64,000 bases of DNA, taken from the NCBI RefSeq assembly GCF_009858245.1, contig NZ_VMSB01000001.1, positions 186,001 to 250,000 of the forward strand, read 5' to 3'. Positions 10,141 to 19,897 of the stretch are shown here, piece after piece; the first letter of the stretch is position 1; each line of letters starts with the position of its first letter. Origin of the DNA: Ornithinibacter aureus (GTDB taxonomy: Bacteria > Actinomycetota > Actinomycetes > Actinomycetales > Dermatophilaceae). The notes beneath the pieces are model-generated. The model worked only from the letters and a program-made list of their open reading frames with translations, was not told the DNA's origin and did no database searches. The position numbers were made by a program, and so were the translations under genes.

Positions 10141-10902
10141 ATGCCGACCGCCCTCGTGCGCCGTCCGGGCCCCCGCCTCGCCGACGGCATCGTGACCCAC
10201 ATCGACCGTTCGCCCATCGACCTCGACCTCGCGATCGAGCAGTGGACGACCTACTGCGCGGCACTCGCCGCAGCCGGCTGGGACGTCGTCGAGGTCGAAC
10301 CCGCCGACGACTGCCCGGATGCCGTGTTCATCGAGGATGCCGTCGTCGTCCACGGCGACCTCGCCGTTATCACCCGCCCGGGGGCCCTCGAGCGGCGCGG
10401 GGAGACCGCCGGGGTGGAGCGGGCCGTGCGCGACCTCGGCCTGCGCGTGGTGCACATCGAGGAGCCGGGCACCCTCGACGGGGGAGACGTGCTGCGCGCC
10501 GGCGACACCGCCTACGTCGGGCTCGGTGGGCGAACCAACGGTATCGGCATCCAGCAACTGGCCACCCACCTCAAGGAGTTCGGGGTGCGCGTCCAGGCCG
10601 TTCCCGTCACCCGAGCCCTGCACCTGAAGTCGGCCGTCACGGCGCTGCCCGACGGCACCGTCATCGGTTGGGGGCCGGTCGTCGACGACAAGGAGGCATT
10701 CCCCGTCTACGAGGACGTGCCCGAGGAGGGTGGTGCCCACGTCATCGTCGTCGGTGAGGGGCACCTCGTCATGGCGGCGAGCGCGCCGACCACCGCGGCA
10801 TCCTTGCGCGACCGCGGGTACGTCGTCGACGAGGTCGACATCTCCGAGCTCGAGAAGCTCGAGGGCTGCGTGACCTGCCTGTCGGTGCGGGTGCGCGGCT
10901 GA
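10141..10902 (+). CDS. N(omega),N(omega)-dimethylarginine dimethylaminohydrolase (DDAH)
   Basis: A 253-residue amidinotransferase-fold hydrolase expected to convert asymmetric dimethylarginine or monomethylarginine to citrulline and an amine. Visible features are DAVFIEDAVVV, GTLDGGDVLRAG, the catalytic His in ALHLKSAVT, and the nucleophile Cys246 in TCLSVR at the C-terminus. Length and motif order match the DDAH branch better than the longer arginine deiminases. TACAGT at 10128-10133, seven bases before ATG, indicates a leaderless transcript. The divergent cationic amino acid permease is a plausible partner for scavenging methylarginines as nitrogen source. Confidence 0.85.
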   Translation: MPTALVRRPGPRLADGIVTHIDRSPIDLDLAIEQWTTYCAALAAAGWDVVEVEPADDCPDAVFIEDAVVVHGDLAVITRPGALERRGETAGVERAVRDLGLRVVHIEEPGTLDGGDVLRAGDTAYVGLGGRTNGIGIQQLATHLKEFGVRVQAVPVTRALHLKSAVTALPDGTVIGWGPVVDDKEAFPVYEDVPEEGGAHVIVVGEGHLVMAASAPTTAASLRDRGYVVDEVDISELEKLEGCVTCLSVRVRG

Positions 10903-10927
10903 CGCGTGTCCGGATGGTGCCCCGGGG

Positions 10928-10956
10928 TTGGCGGGATGCCGTTCGCGTGGCAGGCT
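10928..10956 (+). promoter_or_regulatory. Promoter of the leuA leader
   Basis: TTGGCG (10928-10933), a 17-bp spacer, and CAGGCT (10951-10956). The predicted start falls at the GTG of the leader peptide at 10963, so the leader peptide would be made from a leaderless 5' end. Confidence 0.6.
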
Positions 10957-10962
10957 GACCCC

Positions 10963-11007
10963 GTGCGCATTGGACGCCTCCTCCTTCGCTGCCGCGGCGG
11001 GGCCTGA
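10963..11007 (+). CDS. leuL: Leucine-rich leader peptide for leuA attenuation
   Basis: A 14-codon frame, GTG start, reading MRIGRLLLRCRGGA and stop. It has three consecutive leucine codons (CTC CTC CTT, 10978-10986) in the middle, flanked by Arg codons. Leader peptides with runs of Leu codons in front of leuA are known in actinobacteria as ribosome-mediated attenuators: scarce leucyl-tRNA stalls the ribosome on the Leu codons and changes downstream folding. Immediately after, GGGGCC and GGCC-G-CCCC (about 10999-11019) can form a hairpin around the stop codon. leuA begins 76 nt further on. Whether control acts on transcription or translation cannot be told from sequence. Confidence 0.7.
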   Translation: MRIGRLLLRCRGGA

Positions 11008-11049
11008 ATCGGCCGCCCCTCGTCGCGGAGTTCGCTGTGCCCCGGCTGA

Positions 11050-12828
<1,779 letters not shown>

Positions 12829-12940
12829 ACCCAGCCGAGCGCACCCTTCCGGGCACGGCCGAACGATCGATGGATACCTCCTCGGGAGGGGCTGACGCTG
12901 GTACTCGGCGCCCAAGCAACACCCCGACCTAGGAGGCCGC

Positions 12941-13111
12941 ATGGATCTCATTGAGTGGGTGGTGGGTTTCACCACGTTCATCGCCGTCGCGGTGGGCCTC
13001 ACCCTTGCGCTTGAGGTCGTGCTTCCCGGAAGTGCCACAAACCCGTTCGCGGGCGCAGGAGTCGGTGCCCTTGCAGGCTGGGGAGTCACAAAGTTGTTTG
13101 GAGACGACTGA
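12941..13111 (+). CDS. Small membrane protein, 56 residues
   Basis: A short gene with a strong AGGAGG (12931-12936) four bases before ATG. The peptide begins MDLIEWVVGFTTFIAVAVG and continues through two hydrophobic stretches (about residues 5-28 and 36-53) separated by a Pro-Gly-Ser-Asn turn, ending KLFGDD. The Gly-rich second segment (FAGAGVGALAGWG) looks like a helix-packing motif. No family is recognised. The near-perfect ribosome site and clean membrane hairpin topology favour a real gene. It lies between leuA and the convergent alkB-like gene. Confidence 0.6.
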   Translation: MDLIEWVVGFTTFIAVAVGLTLALEVVLPGSATNPFAGAGVGALAGWGVTKLFGDD

Positions 13112-13161
13112 ACAACCGCACCGCTGGGTCCGCTGATCTCCGGGTGGCCACGTGGCAGGCG

Positions 13162-13785
13162 TCAGCGCACGCCGGCGACCCGGAACTGCACCGAGATGCG
13201 CGGCCCGACGACCTTGGTGGTCTTGGGGACGCAGTGGTCCCACGTGCGCTGGCACGACCCGCCCATGACGAGCAGGTCCCCGTGGCCGGCAGCGAGGCGC
13301 ACCGAGGAGCCGCCGCCGCGGGGTCGCAGCACGAGGTCGCGGGGCGCACCGACCGACACGATCGCGACCATCGTGTCCTGGTCGCGTGATCGCCCGATGC
13401 GGTCGCCGTGCCACGCGACCGAGTCCTGGCCGTCGCGGTACAGGCACAGGCCGGCAGTGACGAAGGGCTCGCCGAGCTCGATGTCGTAGTACCGCGAGAG
13501 CGCGTCGCGGCACTCGGCGAGTGCAGGGTGGGGGAGCGGGTCCTCGGCGCCGTAGAAGCACTGGAGCCGCGGCACGTCGACGACCGAGTCGTACATCTGG
13601 CGGCGTTCGGCGTGCCACGGCACGTCGCGACGCAGCGCGGCATACAACTCGTCCGCACCGCCGATCCAGCCCGGCCTCAGGTCGACCCACGCGGTGTCGT
13701 CGAGCTGGGTTCGGCGCACGGCGCCGAGGGGATGGACGATCACCTCGTCGGCCAGGTCGAGCAGCGACCCCTGGAGTACGGACAC
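13162..13785 (-). CDS. AlkB-like Fe(II)/2-oxoglutarate-dependent dioxygenase
   Basis: A 207-residue protein of the AlkB superfamily, which removes alkyl groups from nucleic acid bases. The iron facial triad is visible: His126 and Asp128 in WHGD, and His184 in TWDHCVPK. The two 2-oxoglutarate/substrate arginines fit Arg196 and Arg202 in PRISVQFR, spaced as in E. coli AlkB. The GTG at 13785 is chosen because a strong promoter places the transcription start there; longer frames upstream lie outside the transcript. Function in DNA or RNA alkylation repair follows from the family. Confidence 0.85.
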   Translation of the reverse strand: MSVLQGSLLDLADEVIVHPLGAVRRTQLDDTAWVDLRPGWIGGADELYAALRRDVPWHAERRQMYDSVVDVPRLQCFYGAEDPLPHPALAECRDALSRYYDIELGEPFVTAGLCLYRDGQDSVAWHGDRIGRSRDQDTMVAIVSVGAPRDLVLRPRGGGSSVRLAAGHGDLLVMGGSCQRTWDHCVPKTTKVVGPRISVQFRVAGVR

Positions 13786-13791
13786 GGTGCG

Positions 13792-13820
13792 ACCATAGAC
13801 GCGATTCGAACGGATGTCCA
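13792..13820 (-). promoter_or_regulatory. Promoter of the alkB-like gene (leaderless)
   Basis: On the minus strand TGGACA (13820-13815), a 17-bp spacer and TATGGT (13797-13792) give a near-consensus promoter. Six bases separate the -10 box from the GTG at 13785, so transcript and coding region start together. Confidence 0.65.
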
Positions 13821-13871
13821 CAACGTTGCACACACCTTGCGGTGCGTGTCCGGATGCCGTGGGGTGGGGGG

Positions 13872-14558
13872 ATGAGCGCCCACCCCCTGACCGGTTCCGT
13901 CGTCGCAGTGCTTGGCGCCTCGGGTGCCCTGGGGTCACGGATCGCTCGAGGTGCCCACGAGCGCGGGGCCCACGTGGTGCTCGTCGGTCGGGATGAGGCC
14001 CGGCTGAGCGCGGTCGTCGAGGGTGCCGCGGTCGTCGTCGGGGACATCGCGGATGCCGGTCTCGGAGACCGAGTGGTCGCGGCCGCCACCGAGCGCCACG
14101 GTGGCCTGGACGGGCTCGTCAACGCCGCCGGGGTGGTGGCGTTCGGCCCGCTCCTGGACACCGATGACGCCGTCATCGAGGAGCTCTTCCTCACCAACGC
14201 GCTCGGCCCGCTGTTCCTGCTGCGCCGGGTCGTGCCGGCCCTGGCGCAGCGACGAGGTTTCGTCGCCCAGGTCAGCGCCGTCGTCGCCGAGCAGCTACTG
14301 CCCGGGATGGCGGCCTACGCCGCCAGCAAGGCCGCACTGACCGCGGCCGACAAGGCCCTCACCCGCGAACTACGTCGCTGCGGCGTCGACGTCATCGACA
14401 TCCGGCCACCGCACACCGAGACCGGCCTGGCCGGGCGTCCGCTCGCGGGGACGGCACCGCCCCTGCCGCAGGGACTGGACCCGGATGCCGTCGCCCGCCA
14501 GATCCTGGATGCCGTGGAGTCCGGCCGCCCCGAGCTCGCCTCCACCGACTTCGCCTGA
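13872..14558 (+). CDS. Short-chain dehydrogenase/reductase (SDR)
   Basis: A 228-residue classical SDR, NAD(P)-dependent, substrate unknown. GASGALG (residues 15-21) is the cofactor-binding Gly motif, NAAG follows in strand 4, and the catalytic tetrad includes Ser in QVSAVVAE, Tyr149 and Lys153 in AYAASKAAL. The protein is slightly short because the C-terminal substrate loop is brief. The start ATG follows a run of G but no strong Shine-Dalgarno. The intergenic region with the divergent alkB-like gene is under 90 bp. Confidence 0.8.
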   Translation: MSAHPLTGSVVAVLGASGALGSRIARGAHERGAHVVLVGRDEARLSAVVEGAAVVVGDIADAGLGDRVVAAATERHGGLDGLVNAAGVVAFGPLLDTDDAVIEELFLTNALGPLFLLRRVVPALAQRRGFVAQVSAVVAEQLLPGMAAYAASKAALTAADKALTRELRRCGVDVIDIRPPHTETGLAGRPLAGTAPPLPQGLDPDAVARQILDAVESGRPELASTDFA

Positions 14559-14633
14559 GCCACGTCACCCGGTCTGGCTGCGATCGCGCTCGTGGCGCGA
14601 CCGCTCGCGACCGCGAGGCGCAGGCTCGGTCGA

Positions 14634-14679
14634 GGGGTCGAGACACGCCGATTTTCGCGCTCGATCCCGGGCGTTTTTT
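14634..14679 (+). terminator. Intrinsic terminator after the SDR gene
   Basis: GGGGTCGA (14634-14641) pairs with TCGATCCC (14661-14668) with one G-T wobble. Five bases later comes a run of six T (14674-14679), rare in this GC-rich window. Confidence 0.45.
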
Positions 14680-14769
14680 GACTCCTCGATGGCCCCGGAG
14701 AGGCTCGCGCACGTGACTGGCGCGGCCCGGCATCCCCGCGATGTCAGCGCGAGCACCGACAATGGTGCG

Positions 14770-15495
14770 GTGCCCCTCTACCGCGACGAGGCGATCGTCC
14801 TGCGCACCCAGAAGCTGGGTGAGGCCGACCGCATCGTCACCCTCCTCACCCGACGCCTGGGCAAGGTGCGGGTTGTCGGAAAGGGCGTGCGGCGCACCAA
14901 GTCACGCTTCGGCAGCCGGCTCGAGCCCGGCATGCATATCGACGTCCAGTGCTACGAGGGGCGCACCCTCGACACCGTGACGCAGGTGGAGACCCTCGAC
15001 CCGTGGGGGGACGCCATCGCCCGCGACTACCCGAGCTACACCGCCGCCACCGCCGTGCTCGAGACCTGCGACAGGCTCACCGAGGAGCGCGAACCCGCCC
15101 TTCAGCAGTACCTCCTGCTCGCCGGCGCGGTCCGGTCCCTGGCCGGCCGCGAGCACGACCCGAACCTCGTGCTCGACGCCTACCTGTTGCGCGCGCTCGC
15201 GGTCGCCGGCTGGGCCCCGAGCTTCCACGACTGCGCCAAGTGCGGCGCGCCGGGCCCGCACCGTGGGTTCCACGTCGTCGCAGGTGGCGCGGTGTGCCCG
15301 AGCTGCCGCCCACCGGGCTCGGCCGCCCCGGCCCCCGAGACCCTCCTGCTGCTCTCGGCGCTGCTCGCCGGCGACTGGGCCATCGCCGACGCCTCGGACC
15401 TGCACCACCGCCGTGAGGGCAGCGGCCTGACCGCAGCCTTCCTGCAGTGGCACATCGAACGCGGCATCCGCAGCCTCCGTATGGTGGAGCGGTGA
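14770..15495 (+). CDS. recO: DNA repair protein RecO
   Basis: RecO works with RecR to load RecA onto SSB-coated single-stranded DNA. The 241-residue protein has the N-terminal OB-fold start [21 protein letters not shown] and a C-terminal zinc finger with Cys155, Cys158, Cys176 and Cys179 (CAKCG and CPSC). The GTG at 14770 is preferred because the OB fold begins immediately; GACAAT lies seven bases upstream as a possible -10. The stop overlaps the GTG of uppS by four bases, so both are coupled, as in other actinobacteria. Confidence 0.95.
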   Translation: MPLYRDEAIVLRTQKLGEADRIVTLLTRRLGKVRVVGKGVRRTKSRFGSRLEPGMHIDVQCYEGRTLDTVTQVETLDPWGDAIARDYPSYTAATAVLETCDRLTEEREPALQQYLLLAGAVRSLAGREHDPNLVLDAYLLRALAVAGWAPSFHDCAKCGAPGPHRGFHVVAGGAVCPSCRPPGSAAPAPETLLLLSALLAGDWAIADASDLHHRREGSGLTAAFLQWHIERGIRSLRMVER

Positions 15496-16304
15496 GCACG
15501 CCCACCTCGTACCCGCCGCCGTTTCCGCACCCGAGCGGGGCCCGACCCCCGGTCATCGCACCGGATCGGATGCCGCGCCACGTCGCCGTCGTCATGGACG
15601 GCAACGGGCGTTGGGCGAACCAGCGCGGCCTGCCGCGCACCAAGGGACACGAGGCCGGCGAGGCCGCCCTGCTCGACGTCGTCGCCGGAGCCATCGAGGT
15701 CGGCGTCACGCACCTGTCCGCCTACGCCTTCTCCACGGAGAACTGGAAGCGCAGCCCCGACGAGGTGAAGTTCCTCATGGGCTTCAACCGCGACGTCATC
15801 CGTCGCCGCCGCGACCAGCTGCACGAGTGGGGCGTGCGCATGCGCTGGGTCGGCCGCCGCCCGCGCCTGTGGGGATCGGTGATCAAGGAGCTCGAGGTGG
15901 CCCAGGAGCTCACTCGCCACAACACCGGCCTCACCCTGTACTTCTGCGTCAACTACGGGGGGCGCGCCGAGCTCGGGGATGCCGTGCAGCGCCTCGCCGA
16001 GGACGTCGCCAAAGGTCGGCTCAAGGCGCGATCGGTCGACGAACGCACCATCGCCCGCTACCTGCCCGAGCCGGACATGCCCGACGTCGACCTGTTCGTG
16101 CGCAGCTCGGGGGAGCAGCGCACGAGCAACTTCCTGCTCTGGCAGAGCGCCTACGCCGAGATGGTCTTCCAGAACCGGCTCTGGCCCGACTACGACCGAC
16201 GCGACCTGTGGGAAGCGATCCAGCTCTACGTCGATCGCGAGCGTCGCTACGGCGGCGCCGTCGATGCCCCCGGCGCCGTCGAGCAGCCCGGGGCTACGAG
16301 CTAG
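15492..16304 (+). CDS. uppS: Isoprenyl transferase (undecaprenyl/decaprenyl diphosphate synthase)
   Basis: A Z-type prenyl transferase that extends allylic diphosphates with isopentenyl diphosphate to make the lipid carrier for cell wall synthesis. The diagnostic [10 protein letters not shown] motif places the catalytic Asp at residue 36. [19 protein letters not shown] and the C-terminal [20 protein letters not shown] motif are all present. 270 residues includes about 20 extra Pro-rich residues at the N-terminus. GTG overlaps the recO stop. Its end overlaps the convergent zur gene by 11 bp. Confidence 0.95.
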   Translation: MSTPTSYPPPFPHPSGARPPVIAPDRMPRHVAVVMDGNGRWANQRGLPRTKGHEAGEAALLDVVAGAIEVGVTHLSAYAFSTENWKRSPDEVKFLMGFNRDVIRRRRDQLHEWGVRMRWVGRRPRLWGSVIKELEVAQELTRHNTGLTLYFCVNYGGRAELGDAVQRLAEDVAKGRLKARSVDERTIARYLPEPDMPDVDLFVRSSGEQRTSNFLLWQSAYAEMVFQNRLWPDYDRRDLWEAIQLYVDRERRYGGAVDAPGAVEQPGATS

Positions 16305-16716
16305 CCCGCGAACAGGTGGTGCAGAGGCCGTCGATCTCGACGGTGTGCCGCACCTGGGTGAATCCGTTGGCCGCGGCGACCGCCTCGGCCCAGCGCTCGA
16401 CGGCATCCCCGGTCACCTCGACCGCGAGGCCGCACGAGCGGCACACGACGTGGTGGTGGTGGTGCGTGGTCGCGCACGAGCGATAGACGGCTTCACCCTC
16501 GGCGGTGCGGATGACGTCGAGCTCGCCCTCGGCTGCCATGGCCTGCAGGTTGCGGTAGACGGTCGCGAGCCCCACCTTGGTGCCCGACCCGGCCATGGCG
16601 GCGTGGATGTCCTGGGCCGAACGGAACTCCGGGGAGCCGTCGAGGGCCTGCGCGATGGCCGAGCGTTGCCGGGTCGGGCGCCGCTCGGTCTGGGTCTGCT
16701 GGATCTGGTCGGTCAT
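16294..16716 (-). CDS. zur: Zinc uptake regulator, Fur family
   Basis: A 140-residue Fur-family repressor. The winged helix is in the first half ([27 protein letters not shown]). The metal sites include the His-rich stretch [12 protein letters not shown] and a C-terminal CTTC, forming the structural Cys4 zinc site. Position as the last gene of a zinc ABC transporter operon identifies it as Zur rather than Fur. Its ATG overlaps the stop of the permease gene by four bases. The target is the double Zur box at the operon start, giving negative feedback. Confidence 0.9.
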   Translation of the reverse strand: MTDQIQQTQTERRPTRQRSAIAQALDGSPEFRSAQDIHAAMAGSGTKVGLATVYRNLQAMAAEGELDVIRTAEGEAVYRSCATTHHHHHVVCRSCGLAVEVTGDAVERWAEAVAAANGFTQVRHTVEIDGLCTTCSRASS

Positions 16717-17714
16717 GCTGTCTCCGCCCCGGCTCGGTGGTGCTCGTCGTCGTGGCCGTGTTCGTCGTAGTGGCCCTCGTGCGCCGCGTGGCGGTGCCCG
16801 TCGTGCAGGTAGTCGACGTGGTCGTCGTGCTCCACCGCGCGGTGCCCGCAGTCGGGCCCGTGTTCGTGGTCGTGCCGTTCGGCCCGGTCGTGGGCGGCCC
16901 GTCGGAGGCGGGCGACCACCGCGGTCGCGATGCTCGCCGTCACGAAGGCGCCCACGGCCAACAGCACGATCGTGCCGCCGGAGGGCGTCTCGGCCTCGTA
17001 GGACACCAGCACCCCACCGACGCTGCTCAGCACCCCGATGAGCACCGCCCACCACAGCCCGGAGCGGAAGCTGCGCGCGAACAGCTGTGACGTCGCGTTC
17101 GGCAGGATCATCAGCGCGCTGATGAGCAGCAGACCGACGACCCGCATGGACACGACGACGGTGACCGCGGTGAGCACGGCGAGCACGAGGTTGTAGCGCA
17201 GGACGGGGATGCCGGCTGCGCGCGCGTACTCCTCGTCGTTGGCCACGGCGAAGAACCGCTGCCGCAGCACGAGGGTGGCCGACAGCACGACGGCCGCGAG
17301 CACGCCGAACACGATGATGTCGGTGCGGCTCGTGGTGAGGATCGCGCCGAAGAGGTAGCCGGTGAGGTTGGCCGGCGTGCCGCTGCTGGAGCGGGAGATG
17401 AGCACGACGCCGAGCGCGATGCCCCCGTAGAACATCACCGCGAGGGCGGTGTCGCCGGTCGTGCGCCCCGACGCCCGGATCAGCTCGATCGCGACCGCAG
17501 CGAGCACCGCGGCGATGAGCGCGGTCAGCACCGGCTCCTGCCCGGTGAGCACACCGACCGCCACCCCGGCGAGGGCGACGTGGCCCATGCCGTCACCGAT
17601 GAGGGACATGCGGCGTTGGACGAGGAACACCCCGACCAGGGGTGCCGCGAACCCGGCGAGCAGGGCCGCCAGCAGCGCCTGGCGCATGAAGTCGAGGGCG
17701 AGGAGGTCGCTCAC
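16713..17714 (-). CDS. znuB: Zinc ABC transporter permease with His-rich C-terminal tail
   Basis: A 333-residue ABC-3 family permease. About eight membrane helices fill residues 10-270, with the conserved GDGMGHVALAGVAVG segment near residue 40. The last 59 residues (about 275-333) are hydrophilic and hold sixteen histidines in HDH, HEHG and HDDEHH patterns, presumably a cytoplasmic metal-binding tail; such tails are unusual for ZnuB. GTG at 17714 overlaps the TGA of the ATPase gene, and the stop overlaps the zur start, so translation is coupled along the operon. Confidence 0.9.
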   Translation of the reverse strand: MSDLLALDFMRQALLAALLAGFAAPLVGVFLVQRRMSLIGDGMGHVALAGVAVGVLTGQEPVLTALIAAVLAAVAIELIRASGRTTGDTALAVMFYGGIALGVVLISRSSSGTPANLTGYLFGAILTTSRTDIIVFGVLAAVVLSATLVLRQRFFAVANDEEYARAAGIPVLRYNLVLAVLTAVTVVVSMRVVGLLLISALMILPNATSQLFARSFRSGLWWAVLIGVLSSVGGVLVSYEAETPSGGTIVLLAVGAFVTASIATAVVARLRRAAHDRAERHDHEHGPDCGHRAVEHDDHVDYLHDGHRHAAHEGHYDEHGHDDEHHRAGAETA

Positions 17715-18520
17715 GGCGTCACCTCCCGTGGGGTCGGGTCCAGCGGGGCTGCCCCGATGACGTGTCCGCGCCGGGGGGAGTCGTCGTCGGGGTGGTGGTG
17801 GTCGGAGCCGACGGCGTGCCGTCGAAGGTGGTCCGAGTAGGCGGCGGGGGTGCCGTCGAAGTCGATGTGACCGGCATCCAGACACACGATGCGGGTGACG
17901 ACGCGCTCCAGGGCCTCGAGCTCGTGGGTGACGACGAGCATCGAGGTGCCCCGGTCGGCCAGTCGGTGCAGCACCAGCGCCAGCGCCTCCTGGTTCGCGT
18001 GGTCGACCCCGGCGGTCGGCTCGTCCATGACGAGCATGTCGGGGCGCCCGGCGAGGGCCCGCGCGATGAGGACCCGCCGCTGCTGCCCACCGGAGAGTGC
18101 GGCGACCTCCTCGTGGGCGCGATCGGCCAGGCCGACGTCGGCGATCGCCTCGCGCACGATGGCGTGGTCCTGCCGGGACTGCGGCTTCCACCACGGCCGG
18201 TGGGGCAGGCGCCCGACCTCGACGATCTCGGTGACCGTCGCCCGCACGGATGCCGACAGCGAGTGTCGCTGCGGCACGTACCCGAGGCGGGTGTACTGGT
18301 CGAACTCGTCGAGCGGGGTGTCGAAGAGCTCGACGTCACCGCCCTGGCGGGTGCTCAGGCCGAGGATGCCGCGTACGAGCGTGGACTTGCCCGACCCGTT
18401 CGGGCCGAGCAGGGCCACGACCTCACCCGCCCGGACCGTGAGGTCGACCCCGGACACGACCGTGCGGTCGGCGTACCCGAAGGAGGTCGACCGCAGTCGC
18501 ACGAGCGTGGGGCTGCTCAT
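17711..18520 (-). CDS. znuC: Zinc ABC transporter ATP-binding protein
   Basis: A 269-residue ABC ATPase. The Walker A motif is GPNGSGKST, the signature LSGGQQRR, the Walker B LVMDEPTAG, and the switch His is in VVTHE. The C-terminal part has a short His/Asp-rich patch (SDHHHPDDD). It powers the znuB permease. ATG at 18520 overlaps the znuA stop by four bases. Confidence 0.9.
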   Translation of the reverse strand: MSSPTLVRLRSTSFGYADRTVVSGVDLTVRAGEVVALLGPNGSGKSTLVRGILGLSTRQGGDVELFDTPLDEFDQYTRLGYVPQRHSLSASVRATVTEIVEVGRLPHRPWWKPQSRQDHAIVREAIADVGLADRAHEEVAALSGGQQRRVLIARALAGRPDMLVMDEPTAGVDHANQEALALVLHRLADRGTSMLVVTHELEALERVVTRIVCLDAGHIDFDGTPAAYSDHLRRHAVGSDHHHPDDDSPRRGHVIGAAPLDPTPREVTP

Positions 18521-19485
18521 GAACAGCCCTGACCCTCGCGCAGGGTCTTCAGGTTGGCGCGCATGACCTCAAGGTAGTCCGAGCCGGGGGAGGCGTCGGT
18601 GAGTCCTTCGAGGGGGTCGAGCACGGCGACCTTCGCCCCGGTCTCGCGGGCGATCGTCTCGGCGAGCGCGGGGGAGACGAGCGTCTCGGCGTAGACGGTG
18701 CTCACCCCGCTCTCGCGGACGTGGCTGACGAGGTCGCGCAGGGCGGCAGCATCGGGCTCGGCGTCGGGGGTGATGCCGGCGATGCCCTCCTGGCCAAGGC
18801 CGTAGCGAGCGGCGAGGTAGCCGAACGCGGCGTGCCCGGTGACCAGTTCCTTGCTCTCGCAGGTCTTCAGCCCCGTGGTGAACTCCTCGTCGAGCGTGGT
18901 CAGCTCGCTCGCCAGGGCGGCTGCGTTGGCCGTGTAGGTCGCCGCGTTCGCGGGGTCGGCCTTCGCGAAGCGCTCGCCGACGGTCGTCGGGACCGCGGCC
19001 ATGCGGGTCGGGTCGAGCCAGAAGTGCAAGTCGACGACGCCGTCCTCGGCGTGCTGCTCGTCGGCGTGCCCGGCGTGCTCGTCAGCGCTCTCCCCGGAGT
19101 GGTCGTGGCCGTCGTCGGCGCCGGTGACGATGAGGTTCGCGGGCTGCGTGACGTCGAGCGCGGCATCCGCGGCCTGGGTCTGCACGGCGTCGTCGACGGC
19201 CGGCTGGAACCCGGAGAGGTAGAGCACCGCCTTGGCCTGGGACAGCTGGGCCACGGCCTTCGGGGTGAGCTCGAGGTCGTGCGGCTCGGTGCCGGGCTTG
19301 GTCAGCGTCGACACCTCGACGAGGTCCCCGCCAACCCGCTCCGCGACGAACTGGAGCGGGTAGAAGGCGGCCGTGACCGGCATCCGGTCTGCTGCGTCGG
19401 CACCTGACGACCCGTCTGTGCCGCCGTCACCGCAGCCCGCGAGCACCAGGGTGGAGGACAGGGCAGCGACAGCAAGAAGCTTCAT
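18517..19485 (-). CDS. znuA: Zinc ABC transporter substrate-binding lipoprotein
   Basis: A 322-residue cluster A-I solute-binding protein. The signal peptide ends in the lipobox LAGC with the lipidated Cys at 18. The zinc-binding residues fit His69 (TEPHDLE), His154 (DLHFW), His in TGHAAFGY and an acidic residue near the C-terminus. A His/Asp/Glu-rich loop at about 126-147 is the typical ZnuA zinc-scavenging loop. ATG at 19485 is favoured over an upstream in-frame ATG because it begins a proper signal peptide. The start codon lies at the edge of a Zur box. Confidence 0.9.
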   Translation of the reverse strand: MKLLAVAALSSTLVLAGCGDGGTDGSSGADAADRMPVTAAFYPLQFVAERVGGDLVEVSTLTKPGTEPHDLELTPKAVAQLSQAKAVLYLSGFQPAVDDAVQTQAADAALDVTQPANLIVTGADDGHDHSGESADEHAGHADEQHAEDGVVDLHFWLDPTRMAAVPTTVGERFAKADPANAATYTANAAALASELTTLDEEFTTGLKTCESKELVTGHAAFGYLAARYGLGQEGIAGITPDAEPDAAALRDLVSHVRESGVSTVYAETLVSPALAETIARETGAKVAVLDPLEGLTDASPGSDYLEVMRANLKTLREGQGCS

Positions 19486-19521
19486 GACAATCATTCTCAA
19501 TCACAGTGAGAATGATTGTCA
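19485..19521. promoter_or_regulatory. Double Zur box at the znuA start
   Basis: TGACAATCATTCTCA (19485-19499) and TGAGAATGATTGTCA (19507-19521) are exact reverse complements separated by 7 bp. Each 15-mer is itself a 7-1-7 inverted repeat (TGAnAATnATTnTCA), the Zur operator form known in actinobacteria. Two boxes 22 bp centre to centre would accept two Zur dimers on the same face of the helix. The first box ends on the A-T-G of znuA, so binding would block both transcription and early elongation. Confidence 0.85.
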
Positions 19522-19527
19522 AAACCG

Positions 19528-19812
19528 TCAGCCGCGCGGAACCGCCTGGGTGATGGCGATCGCGGCCATCATGACGACGACGGCAACCCGCATCATCCGC
19601 TCGGGCATGCTCAGCCGCGGCCACGCGAGGGCCCCGATCCACGCGAGCAGGAGCACGACGAGCACGATGAGCACCCAGCCCCAGCCGGGGATGAGCAGGC
19701 CGGCGATGACCAGGCCGAGGATGGCCAGGAAGGGCACGAACCGCGGGAGCGAACTGATGTACGTCAGCGCAGGGAGGCTGGCGCGCTCGAAGGACTCACG
19801 AAGGCTGGACAC
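19528..19812 (-). CDS. Small membrane protein, DUF6703-like
   Basis: A 94-residue protein beginning [20 protein letters not shown], then two or three hydrophobic helices ([48 protein letters not shown]). It resembles the small actinobacterial DUF6703 family; function unknown. GTG at 19812 is preceded by TAGGCT eight bases upstream on the minus strand. It lies directly upstream of znuA with only the Zur operator between. Confidence 0.6.
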   Translation of the reverse strand: MSSLRESFERASLPALTYISSLPRFVPFLAILGLVIAGLLIPGWGWVLIVLVVLLLAWIGALAWPRLSMPERMMRVAVVVMMAAIAITQAVPRG

Positions 19813-19897
19813 GGTGCACCAGCCTACGCGCGGCGAGGCCCGTGCCCCCCATGGGCCGGTTCGGTCGCGGGCCACGTCCCCCGATAACCTTGCGGCC

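Noticed and set aside
17711-18520. Manganese rather than zinc as transporter substrate
   Set aside because: His-rich loop, Zur box and a zur gene in the operon all point to zinc.
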